In this document: positions 44,008-54,379 of the stretch, one piece after another
Layout of the letters: every line of letters begins with the position of its first letter
How positions within the stretch are numbered: position 1 is the stretch's first letter
Origin: Takakia lepidozioides
Lineage: Eukaryota; Streptophyta; Takakiopsida; Takakiales; Takakiaceae
Assembly (NCBI GenBank): GCA_030704615.1
Contig: CM060733.1
Location: 55,056,001-55,120,000 of the forward strand
DNA: 64,000 nucleotides
Direction: 5' to 3'
The notes under the pieces: model-generated
What the model was told of the DNA's origin: nothing
Databases searched by the model: none
What the model saw: the letters and a program-made list of their open reading frames with translations, nothing else
Made by a program: the position numbers and the translations under genes

Positions 44008-46373
44008 TTACTGCTTTCGATTAGCAAAGCTTTGTGAGTGAGCACCTTTTTGACGTTGAGAGTTTCGTGGCGGACTGTGTGTACGAGCCCGAGGTCTGTC
44101 TCTGGTTGACGGAGATGGTTGATCACTACCTGGATAAGTGAGGCCCTCTGGAGGCTGATATCGAGGTAACCTTTCCGGCATAGGAGACCCCCGTCGCTTC
44201 TTCTCTGCCATCTGAACTGCATAGTCTTCTCCCATGTCAAAAGAATTTGGTGAAGAAACAGTTGTATCAGAATCCTCATCGCCTCTCAGGTGTTTTAATT
44301 TTCGAACTTTTTGTGGAATCATCTGGGGCATACAATGCTGTCCTACCATGTCTGAAAGTTTGTATTTTACAACTTGGTGTAACCGCTGAACAGCAAAATT
44401 GGTGTAGACACTGAGCTCATTGTCTGTCCAGGTGAGTGGGGTACCAATTACTGGTGCAGCGTGCAAGTATTTCCATGCCACATGTCCCTTATAGAAAATG
44501 TCATCAATGCCGAATTTTTGTGTTGACAAATGGTTCCAGGCCGCTTGAAACCATGAACGAATTTGAGAATCCTTTTGCATCATAACTTTTGGGTCATATA
44601 GGTACATATGAGGTGGCACCGAAGGTAATACCCAATGATCTCCACTGGAATAACTCAGAAAGCGTGTTTGCATCTTTTGTTGCTCAATGTGGTAACGTAC
44701 CAGAAAACAAGCAGCGTAGTATAACCCGCATCCCATGACAATACTTGCTACCTCCTTGGTCTTGGTATAAATGAGTCCATGTACAACCTGGAAAGCAATC
44801 AATTCCCTCAACATGGTACCTGCCTCGTGCCAGTATTGTGCAAAGTGATGATCTTCAATATGTCGATTGTTCGGAAGAACTTTAGTCCTAGTTGCCACTG
44901 GCAGCCAAATACGCATGATTTGGTAGTAATGTGCGAATGACTGCGGAGGACTAAATTCTTTCCAAGCCAAATCCAACATGATGGGAATTTGGTTGAAGGG
45001 CATAATCATAGCCCTACTGTACTCCCTTGCAACTGGAGTTTTAGGTGGGTTAAAAGCGGCATTGCCCCATACCTCCGGCTGTGGTGGCTGTGGTGTGGTT
45101 GTAGTAACCACAGGTTCAGCTACTGGTACAGTGACTTGTTGTGGTGGTGGTGGTACTGGCTCTTGTATCATTGGCATCTCCTGCACCTCTTGTGAAGACT
45201 GAAAAGCCAAAGTTCTGGCTTGTAAATAAGAAGCCATTAGCTGTTCCTGAGGGATATAGACTCTTTTGTCGATGTTTGAAGTGAGGTCTTCCACTTGAGT
45301 CTGTAGTCCGTCTACATCCTCTTGTAACTCTGCTATCCTACTATAGACATTATCTATAGTAGTTGTGGCAATGTTCTGCACCTGCAGCCTGAGCTCATTC
45401 ATCTCGCTTTGGGTGAGCTTTCGTGGTGCTTTGCCCTCTACTGGCCCTTGTGCTAACCAGACCTGCATAAGGCTGTTATCCACCAAGTTGCTTGTGGTTC
45501 CCCTGAGAGTTTGCTCCTCTCTTAGCTTGTACAATTCCAACTGCTGTTGTAAAGCCTCCATGCGCTTCGCCTGAGGTTCAACCAATTGCGCATAAGCAGC
45601 AAGTAGATTATTGGCTTCCTTCCAAGCCTTGTTATTGACGCGATTTCATTTCTATTGGCCATGATGGTTTGTTGCAACTCCACGATGTGCTTCTCTTGAT
45701 CAGCTTCAATCTGCCTGTATTGCTTGAAAGTATCTTCATTGCGACAGATTGTATTCTTCATATCGACAATGAGCTTCATTTGCTCAACATTCTCTTTTTC
45801 TGTCTTTGTACATTTTTCCGCTTGACTGTTTATTTCTTTTGTAGATTGGTCAAGCATAGTTGTAAATGTAGCACATTGTATCGCCATCCTGTCATGCACT
45901 GTCTGCAACTCCGTATGTAGTGCATTCACTTCTTGCAACTTGCTTTCATGCTGCACCTGCATTTGGTATAGCTGTTGCTTATGTGCTTCGTGCAACTGGT
46001 CTTGCGCGAGGCCTGCCTCAATCAATTGTTCCTTGGCCAATTGCAAAGCCATTTCTGTATTTCCCAAGTCCTGCTTCATCTTGAGAGTGACCTCTTCATC
46101 GACCTTGTTTGCACACTCAGTGGCTAGTCGAGCCTCAAACTCCTTCCTGAGTTCCTCTCTCAAGGATGTCAATTGGGTAATTGGAACATGGGATTTGACA
46201 TAAGTCCCCAACAAATTAAGTGTCATGCCTATGGAACTCATCAGCATTGCCTGTTGAGGGTCATCATGGTGAGGTTGCTGCTCTTCTTCCTGATCCTCAA
46301 CAGTGTGATGTCTCACTAACCATTCAGGCCATTGTCCCACCGGATTTTCTTCCTGAACTACTTCATCTATCAC
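44008..46373 (-). pseudogene. ORF3b: coiled-coil protein of element C, one frameshift
   Basis: It begins about 6 bp after the ORF3a stop, at a GTG-frame opening (VIDEVVQEENPVGQW). A long heptad-rich coiled coil follows at residues about 75-250 (KDVNW-type LTSLREELRKEFEARLATE, LAKEQLIEAGLAQDQLHEAH, IEADQEKHIVELQQTIM). A frameshift near 45640 moves the rest to a 525-codon frame: RIAELQEDVDGLQTQVEDL, a Pro/Thr linker, then the conserved PPQSFAHYYQIMRIWLP domain, a hydrophobic segment (VASIVMGCGLYYAACFLVRY), SGDHWVLPSVPPHMYLYD and a basic tail. Total length is about 785 residues. No known family is recognised. The position after integrase is that of env-like/extra ORFs. It is conserved in three copies (A, B, C), which suggests a real element protein. 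Confidence 0.7.
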
Positions 46374-46378
46374 CGGTG

Positions 46379-48187
46379 CTACAGTGTCATGACCTTCCGC
46401 TGTGGTACCTCCGACACAGGTGTGTGTATTATATGCACCTCAGGATTTCCCTTGGGCAACTGTTGCACCTCTGGGATCTCTGTCTCCTTGACCAGACGAG
46501 AATATTCATAGAGAAGGTCCCCCTTCTCCATTTCTGCCACTATCTGTTCTGTAGTTGGAATATCTAACCCTTCTTTTTCCAAATCAATTATTTCTGGTTG
46601 AGCTGCATGGATAACTTGTGACCTTGTGACAAGTCGATCAGTTGGCTGTGGTGGTTGTGATACAGAAGTAACTTCCTCCTCCCTCTCTGAAGGTCCTGCT
46701 TCCAGTAATAGCATTTCTCTGTGCTGCTGTGCCCCTTCCTGACCATGAGCTTGGGAAACATTATCATGCGGAGTCCGTGAAGCCAGTGGATCCGCCACTA
46801 CAGTCTTTCCCCGTCTCTGCCTCTTAGTCTTGGGTTGCCCTGCTAGTCCACCCTCACTGTGTGAAGAGCCTTGCTCTTCCATTGCAGTTGTTTCCGGCTC
46901 AAACACTCCCATTTCCTTTCTTTCTTGCGCATCAAGTATGCCAGAATCAAGGATTATTTGAGCAATGATTGGGCCAGACACTATGATAGGAGACTTTGCG
47001 GTAGTACCTTGTAATCTTTTCATCTCCTCTACCAGTGCGTTGTACATAATGTCCGCCCATTGTACCTCTTGTCCCTTCAGGCCTTTGAGTATTTCCTCCG
47101 TGAAGGATCTGCTCAAATACTGTTGGTTCTGTTTCATGGCAATCAGAACGTTCAATACCTGGCCTACCTCTTTTAGCCCTGGGTACACAGCCTTGGTACA
47201 AGCATAACCCTGAGTTTTAAAGAAACTCCCTTCTTGGAATAAGTCCCCTATTTGCAGTCTTGCCCTGTGTTCCTCCACATGCACCTGACCTGCTGGCAAT
47301 CGAAACAATTGCTGGAGGTATAGGGGAGTAATCATTAATTCAACTCCCTTCACCGTTGTTGTTCCTGTCCTTGGCTCAAAGTTCTGCAAAAATTGTAACA
47401 TGTACTGTCTATGGTGTAGTGTCCAATCTAGGCTTTGCAATCCTTGCAATCTCAGCTCCTCCAGTATCTGTATCGCCTGTGGGGTAGCAATCGTTTGTTT
47501 CTGCAGAATTGTGGTGCTCTTCACCCTGATTTCCTCCATTCCTCTCACTCTCTTCATTTTAGACTCACAGAACTGTTTTGGCTGTAACAACTGCAGGAAT
47601 GCCTGTAGTGCACAAAGCATAAACGTATGGTTGCCGCAGAAAGCTATGGGTAATTTCTTGTAAGCCTGCGGGGCTTGCAAGCATCGCTCAAGAGAAAAGC
47701 TCCTCTCTGTCCTTTCGTGTCTATGCCACTGCGTAAGTAATATTGCGAGCGTATAGTCTGTTAGTTCCTCCATATTTTCCAAGCTATAGCATTGATGGTC
47801 TGTCCCGTCGAGACGCCCGTTACTCAGAACGACGCCGCCTCTTGCGCTCAATTTCCCTCCATTTTCTTGATCCTTTCTCTGGTTTTCTATTGGCTGTATC
47901 CGCTGTGACTGGATTTTAGATTTTATTTTCTTTAGTGGACTTTCCCTGTTGGATAGTCCACTAGGATCACACATGTGACAAGAATTCCGCTTTTCTGTAC
48001 TTGCCGTTCGTTCCGTTTCCCTTTTTCCGTATTCATTAATGGGCCCGCCTTTCATCCCTTTTGACGGCCGTTCTTGTCCTCTTTCTTTTTGACACCTGCT
48101 CTTGCACTTCCTTCTCGGCTGTGTGTCGCGCCCTGACCTCCACGTGTCTATTTTAAAGTAATTTCCGTTTTCTCTTCCGTCAGCCAT
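46379..48187 (-). CDS. ORF3a: 602-residue protein of unknown function in element C
   Basis: An uninterrupted frame from ATG 48187 to TAG 46379. The first ~120 residues are basic and low complexity (RRKCKSRCQKERGQERPSKG). A globular-looking middle follows (KKLPIAFCGNHTFMLCALQA, LDWTLHHRQYMLQFLQNFEP, GVELMITPLYLQQLFRLPAG, ITPLYL). This middle is reminiscent of the plant-mobile-domain/putative transposon-protein type seen in extra ORFs of plant retrotransposons, but I cannot assign it. An acidic, Glu/Gln-rich C terminus is followed by a possible nuclear-localisation-like KTKRQRRGK. It is absent from A and B. It lies between integrase and ORF3b, about 60 bp from the integrase frame end. It is intact in this copy. 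Confidence 0.6.
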   Translation of the reverse strand: MADGRENGNYFKIDTWRSGRDTQPRRKCKSRCQKERGQERPSKGMKGGPINEYGKRETERTASTEKRNSCHMCDPSGLSNRESPLKKIKSKIQSQRIQPIENQRKDQENGGKLSARGGVVLSNGRLDGTDHQCYSLENMEELTDYTLAILLTQWHRHERTERSFSLERCLQAPQAYKKLPIAFCGNHTFMLCALQAFLQLLQPKQFCESKMKRVRGMEEIRVKSTTILQKQTIATPQAIQILEELRLQGLQSLDWTLHHRQYMLQFLQNFEPRTGTTTVKGVELMITPLYLQQLFRLPAGQVHVEEHRARLQIGDLFQEGSFFKTQGYACTKAVYPGLKEVGQVLNVLIAMKQNQQYLSRSFTEEILKGLKGQEVQWADIMYNALVEEMKRLQGTTAKSPIIVSGPIIAQIILDSGILDAQERKEMGVFEPETTAMEEQGSSHSEGGLAGQPKTKRQRRGKTVVADPLASRTPHDNVSQAHGQEGAQQHREMLLLEAGPSEREEEVTSVSQPPQPTDRLVTRSQVIHAAQPEIIDLEKEGLDIPTTEQIVAEMEKGDLLYEYSRLVKETEIPEVQQLPKGNPEVHIIHTPVSEVPQRKVMTL

Positions 48188-48244
48188 TTTCCTGAAGTTA
48201 TTATGCGTCCACTTGTCACTGATTCTATGGATCGTGTAACTTTA

Positions 48245-50556
48245 GTAGGCTGTGTTGAGCTGTGACAGGCTGTGTCATACTGTGTTACGCTGTGATAGGC
48301 TGTGATGCACTGTGGTAAGCTGTGATAGGCTGTGACACGCCGTGGTAGGTTGTGATAGGCTGTGTTGCGCCGTGTTGGGCTGTGATAGGCTGTGTCACGT
48401 TGTGATGGGCTGTGATAGGTTGTGCTTTGCCTTGATGGGCTGTGATAGGCTGTGCTTTGCCTTGTTGGGCTGTGATAGGCTGTGTTTTGCCTTGTGGGCT
48501 GTGATAGGCTGTGTCACGTTTGTTTTGCCCTCCCTGGTCATATATGCTCGGCCTAGCGACAAGTGCTCCATACTCCGTTCGTAACATTGGTGCAGCCCGT
48601 GACTGCTCTTGCGGTTCAACATGCAAATCATGCTGCAAGGGTTTGTCATGGATACCACTGTACCCCTTCAACTTATTTGCATTGACTCTTCCCAGCATTT
48701 CTTTGTTAATGGTTTGTAACATGACGGTGTTGTTATCATACATCTTTTGTATGACATAAGGTCCTTTCCATGGTGATTTAAGCTTAGAAGCTTGAATCTT
48801 TCCTTTCTTCTGCAACCATAGAACCAAATCCCCCGTCTTAAAAGTCTTTAACTTGCCTTCATCAAACTGTTCCTTTCGTTTCATCTGAATTCTGGTCATA
48901 TTATCAGCTGCATCAGCACGTACTTCTTCCACATGGTATAATTCATGTTTCCTGACCTTGATGGAGTCTTGCAATTCCATTCTTTTTCCCCAGTCCGTTC
49001 TCATGGTAGGTAACAGGAATTCCACTGGAAGTAAGGCTTCCATACCATAAACTAATTGGAATGGTGTATACTTAGTGGTGACTTTATATGAAGTCCTGTA
49101 TGACCACAAAGCTGTCAGCAGCTTTGTATCCCAATCCGTTCTGTTTGCATTGACTATCTTAGCCAAGATAGTACATAGTATTTTGTTGGTAGCCTCTGCC
49201 TGCCCATTACCCTGTGGGTAATATGTTGTACTCTTTCTATGCACAATCATAAACTCTTTAGTCAACAACTCAATGGTCTCATTCATGAAGTGACTTCCTT
49301 GATCACTGATAAATTCTAAGGGACAGCCAAATCGTGTAAGTATGTTCTCGTACATGAACCTTGCTGTGGACTTGGCTGTATTGTCCCTCAAAGCTTTAGC
49401 TTCCACCCACTTTGTAGTATAATCAGTGGCTGTAATTATGTACCTGTTTCGTGTATTCTTGGATGGTGGGTTAATTGGTCCAACAAAGTCTAGTCCCCAT
49501 TTCTGAAATGGTTCCGTAGGCATTGTAGGATGCAAGGCCATCCTTCCAGATCTCTGCAAAGGTCCTAGCCTCTGACATTCATCACACTTCTGACAATACT
49601 CGTGTACATCTTTGAACAAAGTAGGCCACCGGTATCCTGCGAGTAGTATCTTTCTACTAGTAGTCTCTTCTCCAAAATGACCTCCAGCCACTCCTTTATG
49701 AACTTCCGCCAAAACTTTATTTACTTCATGGTGGTACAAGCATCGTTTTAGTACTCCATCAGGTCCTAACTTATACATTCTGCTTCCTACCATAGTATAA
49801 GGTAAAGCTTTGATAACGATTTTCTTCCTCTGCTCCTTACCATAACTAGGTGGGCACTGACCATGAGCAAGGTAGTATCTGATTGGCCACTGCCAATCTA
49901 ACCAGTCATCTGCACTTCCCTGCACCTCCACTGCAAAGAGACTCGCATATGGTAATTGATCATCTATTCATGTGGCTGGTTCTCCTGTTGACAATCGTGA
50001 CAAATGATCCGCCACAAGATGCAGTCTCCCAGGCTTGTAAACAACCTCGAACTCAAACTCGTGCAAGATTATCAACCATCTTGCTATTCTTCCGCTTATC
50101 AAAGGTTTGTTTACCAGGTATATCAGAGCCTGGTGATCCACATAGAACATAAACTTCTTGCCCAATAGGTAATGCCTGAATTTCTTCACTGCATAGATCA
50201 TTGCCAATGCTTCTCTTTCCGTTGTGCTATAGTTCCTCTCAGCACTGTTCATCAACCGGCTAGCATAGTACACAGGTGAATCTATATTCCCTGTAACATT
50301 TTGGGCTAACACCGCTCCCAATGCTTCTCCTGATGCATCGCAGTGAACATGGAATACTACATGCCAGTGAGGGTTAATCAGCACAGGTGTAGTTGTTACT
50401 GACAGTGTAAGTTCCTCAAATGCCTGTTGACATTCAGCTGTCCAGACAAACACTGCATCTTTCTTCAGTAGTTTGCTCAATGGTGCTGCTATTTGTGCAT
50501 ACCTTTTGACAAATCTCCTGTAATAACTGGTTTGCCCAAGGAATCTCCGTAGACTT
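48245..50556 (-). CDS. RT-RNase H-integrase of element C (5' part in gap)
   Basis: The coding sequence is open from the gap edge, with at most one break near 49965. RT connection (GQTSYYRRFVKRYAQIAAPL), RNase H (HVHCDASGEALGAVLAQ, TEREALAMIYAVKKFRHYLL, FYVDHQALIYLVNKP), then from 49931 the linker, HHCC finger (GGHFGEETTSRK, CQKCDECQR), core (LDFVGPINPPSKN, FISDQGSHFMNET, YYPQGNGQAEATNK) and C terminus (FKTGDLVLWLQKKGKIQASK, WKGPYVIQKMYDNNTVML). The frame then runs into about 12 repeats of the type QPITAHH, encoded by the minisatellite at 48247-48530. No chromodomain follows. Integrase is Athila/Tat-like. TGA at about 49967 separates it from RNase H in this copy; A reads through that site in one frame. 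Confidence 0.85.
48247..48530 (-). repeat. minisatellite encoding PITA repeats at the integrase C terminus
   Basis: Plus-strand units GCTGTGATAGGCTGTG(T/C)T; on the minus strand they are read as Q-P-I-T-A-x-x. It is the same core as the LTR arrays of this family. Confidence 0.85.
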
Positions 50557-51056
50557 NNNNNNNNNNNNNNNNNNNNNNNNNNNNNNNNNNNNNNNNNNNN
50601 NNNNNNNNNNNNNNNNNNNNNNNNNNNNNNNNNNNNNNNNNNNNNNNNNNNNNNNNNNNNNNNNNNNNNNNNNNNNNNNNNNNNNNNNNNNNNNNNNNNN
50701 NNNNNNNNNNNNNNNNNNNNNNNNNNNNNNNNNNNNNNNNNNNNNNNNNNNNNNNNNNNNNNNNNNNNNNNNNNNNNNNNNNNNNNNNNNNNNNNNNNNN
50801 NNNNNNNNNNNNNNNNNNNNNNNNNNNNNNNNNNNNNNNNNNNNNNNNNNNNNNNNNNNNNNNNNNNNNNNNNNNNNNNNNNNNNNNNNNNNNNNNNNNN
50901 NNNNNNNNNNNNNNNNNNNNNNNNNNNNNNNNNNNNNNNNNNNNNNNNNNNNNNNNNNNNNNNNNNNNNNNNNNNNNNNNNNNNNNNNNNNNNNNNNNNN
51001 NNNNNNNNNNNNNNNNNNNNNNNNNNNNNNNNNNNNNNNNNNNNNNNNNNNNNNNN
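50557..51056. other. assembly gap of 500 N
   Basis: Exactly 500 unknown bases; the round size suggests a fixed-length scaffolding gap. Sequence on the two sides (gypsy RT and DUF688 gene) need not be adjacent. Confidence 0.98.
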
Positions 51057-51998
51057 GTCATCAGCACTAGTGTCATCAGCAATGGTGGTGAGAGAAAGGA
51101 GGCATGGTGCCAGTTGGGAGCCTGGTCGGGTACCTAGGTCTAGGGGAGGAATCGTTGGGGGTTTGTGTCTCCGTCTGGCAGTCTGAGACCCGTGAGAAGA
51201 TGAGGGAGAGGACGTTGACAGACTGCAGATTGGGTGATCCAGAGTACTGACTGGGGACATACTCTCCTCCTCCTCGTACTTCCCAAAATAATCACAGCAC
51301 CTGTCTCCATTATCAGACGACCTCCCGGATCTATTTCTCATAATCTTCGACGCATCCTGTGAGAAGTTTGCTTGCTGTATATGCGACAATCTGGACTGCC
51401 CCACCAATCTTCGAAAGATCTTCTCAGGTAAATGGACTCCGATGGCCGGTAAGGCCTCCGGCCCAAGGCCACTTTCGATGCTAAACTGAGGTTCGGAATA
51501 CATCAGGCTACCGCTGTCGGGCCGACTGATCCCAGGAGGAGGGAGGAGAGGACCAAGGTACGGCTCGAAACTCGACACAGATTCTATTGGTTTCCCAGGC
51601 TCTGCCTCCCATTTGAACGGCACAGCACCAGCAGTTCGAAAAGGTGTGCTAGAATTACTGTTGGAAGAGACATCGGAAACTTGACGGCTGAAGAGCTGCT
51701 CGGTCTCATAATTTGCACAGTGGACCCCCATCAGGCTTGCTTGCAGATTGAGCCTCGCGACTGTGGTGCTCTGGCCTTCTTCGGCATTGGAGCCTGCCGG
51801 AGATGATTCATTTTTCCGAGTTAAGTGTCCCATCTGTGGCGATCTTGGATTTGAATTAGGTTGGGACAGGAGTGCAGGTTTTGGTTTCCCGGGTTGTTCT
51901 TCCCATTTGAAGGGGATGACGCCTGGAACTCCCACAGAAGCTGAATCAGAAAATTCCGAGAAATCCGATTGCCTGGCAGGCTCTGGCTCTGTGTTCAT
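51057..51998 (-). CDS. DUF688 family protein, C-terminal part in gap
   Basis: The first in-frame ATG is 51998 (MNTEPEPARQSDFSEFSDSA). The protein has two copies of the family signature: PGVIPFKWEEQPGKPK and GAVPFKWEAEPGKP, at residues about 30-45 and 110-125. A Ser/Pro-rich region follows (LGPLLPPPGISRPDSGSL), then SDNGDRCCDYFGKYEEEESM and a basic RRRHKPPTIPPLDLG before the gap. DUF688 proteins are plant-specific, hydrophilic and of unknown function. At least 314 codons remain. The apparent continuation through the gap into gypsy sequence is an artefact. The gene reads away from a TATA box and CT-rich leader at 52700-52861, so its 5' region seems functional. Confidence 0.8.
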
Positions 51999-52689
51999 CT
52001 TGGTGCCTTGGTGCACCCAAATGCTCACTTTGTCTGTTATATCTCTCTCTCCCCCTCCTGCGTCCAACCACGAATATAGAAATGGTACCTACTCAGTCTC
52101 TCTGATGCTATAAATTTATCACCAGCGCAGCATTTTACGAAGGAAAGCATATTGCTCAAGCCTCCCAGGATTCCAGTCCTGTCGAAAATCTAGTGTTCAG
52201 TACTGAGAATGGATTTCACAATCCGGTGTAGCAAACCGGGGATCAGCTCTTACCATATACATGCGCAAATTCAAAAATGTCGGTTGGGGTGAGCGACCGT
52301 TGCAGAATCCCACTGTCCGCGAAATTTCAATGGACAACTAGTTTTCGACTTCCAGAGCAACCTGCTTACAATCAGTCTTATATATCCCTGTGCCAGAAAA
52401 TCAGCAAACCCACAGCCCAATTGCATCCAACTATGACTACAGAAAGATCGAGATGAGACTGTCAAAAATAAGAACAACCCGTCTAAAAGCACAAATTTGA
52501 TTCCCGTATGCTACAGCAACAACAGCTCGGCTCTCTCGCATCGAACTAGGGTCAATAAAGCATATCTGTTTGTGGACCTTCCTTGTAAGTTCCTTGAACT
52601 TCCTTTCTTTCTCATAGCTACAGAAAGAAACACTCACGAAGCCCTGTGTTACTGTAACACAGCAACAATCGAAACAAGACAGACTTGTG

Positions 52690-52861
52690 CTGCCTTTTTA
52701 TGAGGGGGCGATGACATGAGAGGAGAGGAAAATGAGATATGAGCTGAAATGGAGAGGAGAGGAGAGAAGAGGAGATGAGGGAGGGGCTGCAGAGGCGCGG
52801 AGAAAGTCTCGGGGTGGCGCTCGACGTGCCCGGCCTTTGTCGGCGCTGCGTCATATTTATA
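52690..52861 (-). promoter_or_regulatory. promoter and CT-rich leader of the DUF688 gene
   Basis: The minus strand reads TATAAATA at 52861-52854, followed 50-150 bp downstream by a CTCCTCTTCTCTCC-rich tract, typical of plant 5' leaders. The leader to ATG 51998 would be about 800 bases and may contain an intron. Confidence 0.55.
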
Positions 52862-52869
52862 CATTCATC

Positions 52870-54379
52870 CACCCCTTTTCCAACCTATCATCCATCCACC
52901 CATTGTTCGCATGCGTATATCTATATGTAAAATGATATATTCTCTTTTTATTTTTTATTTTCTTAACATTATGATAAAGAAAATACAAATACAAATACAA
53001 ACGAGGAATAATGGGTTCTCTTCACGGAACATCTATAAAGTTTTTTGTAGTTTTCTAAATGGGACGGAAAGAACGAAAAGGAGCACTTGGAACTTTTCAA
53101 TTTGGAATCATTACAATTATTATTCTACTTTTATTTTTATCTATTTTTATCTTTAAATTGTCTGATCGGATCTGGTTAAAGGTCGTGCCATAAGTAATTG
53201 GAAACCCAAGTACTTACCAAGCACTTTTTAAAAGGTGACGTAGAACGGAAACCAAAGAACGTCTATTTGAGATTATTAAAATTATTTCTTAATGCTGTTT
53301 TTATTCCGAAGTTGTTGGACTGAATTTCTTCTCCAACTACTCACGAAACGTGACAAAAGACGGACACAGACGTGCTGCTCAAAAGGGAGCGGATGTACAC
53401 CGGCATTGACCGGGTGAGAGTTGGCCACCTTCAACAACCCCCATAAGTTAAATATCGTATATAGGTCCCGAAAGGGGGTAGCCGTGAGACCAAGTGACTC
53501 TTAGTTACACCGGCCTGGGCCGACATATTTTTTCTTATAAGAGAGACTACGCATCAAGTTCAACTCAATGGACCTTCCTCTTCTGTTTTGCCAAAGCAAG
53601 AGAGCCCATCCACGTTGGAGGCTTGTTATTAATTTTTTAATAAAGTAGTTTATAGGGGCACGTGTCCCCTTCCAAAAACAAGAAGAAAAAATAAACGGAT
53701 GAGGTATTTCAAATTGATACTAATTTTTATCTGTTTTTTTTTTTTTTTTTAAAGAACAGGGGACATTGGTATCACTTTAATGTGGAATTTTCGGTAGTAT
53801 TTTGGTAGTGTAGGAATCAGATCCTAAAAATAGGAACCATAAGTACGTATATCGAAAAGTTAATGGAAATGAAATATGACGGAGCGCCGCACGCGCGGAA
53901 TCCCCGCGCTCAAACTGCGCGCCATTACAAACACGCGCGCGACACGCCGCGCGGTTGTCAGCGCGCTGCGCGGTGACCACACGCGCGGTTTATACGCCGT
54001 CGCGCAGTTTGGGAAGTGAGTTAAGTCAACCCTAATCTCCAAATTTTTAGGATTTCGTTGTGGCAGGGACGGTCGTCGACTCGTCGTCCGTTGCTTGGAT
54101 GTGAATCATGTGATATAGAGCCCCCGGACGACAGCTGGACGAGTGGCAGGGTGCACGCGGCGGCCGTGGGAGGAAGAAAGACACGAATCCCCGTCGTTGC
54201 ACTAAGTATCTCGCACAGATTCTTAGCTTTCTCAATTCCATCATCGAAACACTTTGGAACTGAATTCGAAGACTCTGATGAGAGCTGCGAGACAGTCGGA
54301 TCCAGCTTACTACATGGTGGAGGAAGGATTCTGATCTGCACGGATCTTAGGGAGAGAGAGAAAGGAAGATAAGTTAGAG
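52870..54379. other. intergenic region with AT-rich part and CpG-dense patch
   Basis: 52910-53330 is AT-rich with an ACAAAT microsatellite; 53736-53752 is a T run. 53876-54010 is extremely rich in CGCG (ACGCGCGG, CGCGCGCG). It lies between the divergent DUF688 gene and the gene at 54380. Confidence 0.6.

Larger units (their letters stand above)
43016..50556 (-). mobile_element. element C: most complete copy of the Athila/Tat-like family, 5' end in gap
   Basis: Minus-strand order: RT-RNase H-integrase (50556 to 48245), ORF3a (48187-46379), ORF3b (46373-44008) and 3' LTR (43994-43016). About 60 bp at the LTR/polypurine junction are deleted between two CCCGT direct repeats (compare 5588-5650). 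Gag, protease, the start of RT and the 5' LTR lie in or beyond the N run. Confidence 0.85.

Noticed and set aside
45522-46373. An envelope gene in ORF3b
   Set aside because: There is no signal peptide, no clear transmembrane anchor and no furin-like site; the coiled coil alone does not support an envelope function.
49968-52067. A 699-residue fusion of DUF688 protein and gypsy RT/RNase H
   Set aside because: The two parts are joined only through 500 N; the fusion is an assembly artefact. The opening codon at 52067 is TTG, so I took ATG 51998 as start.
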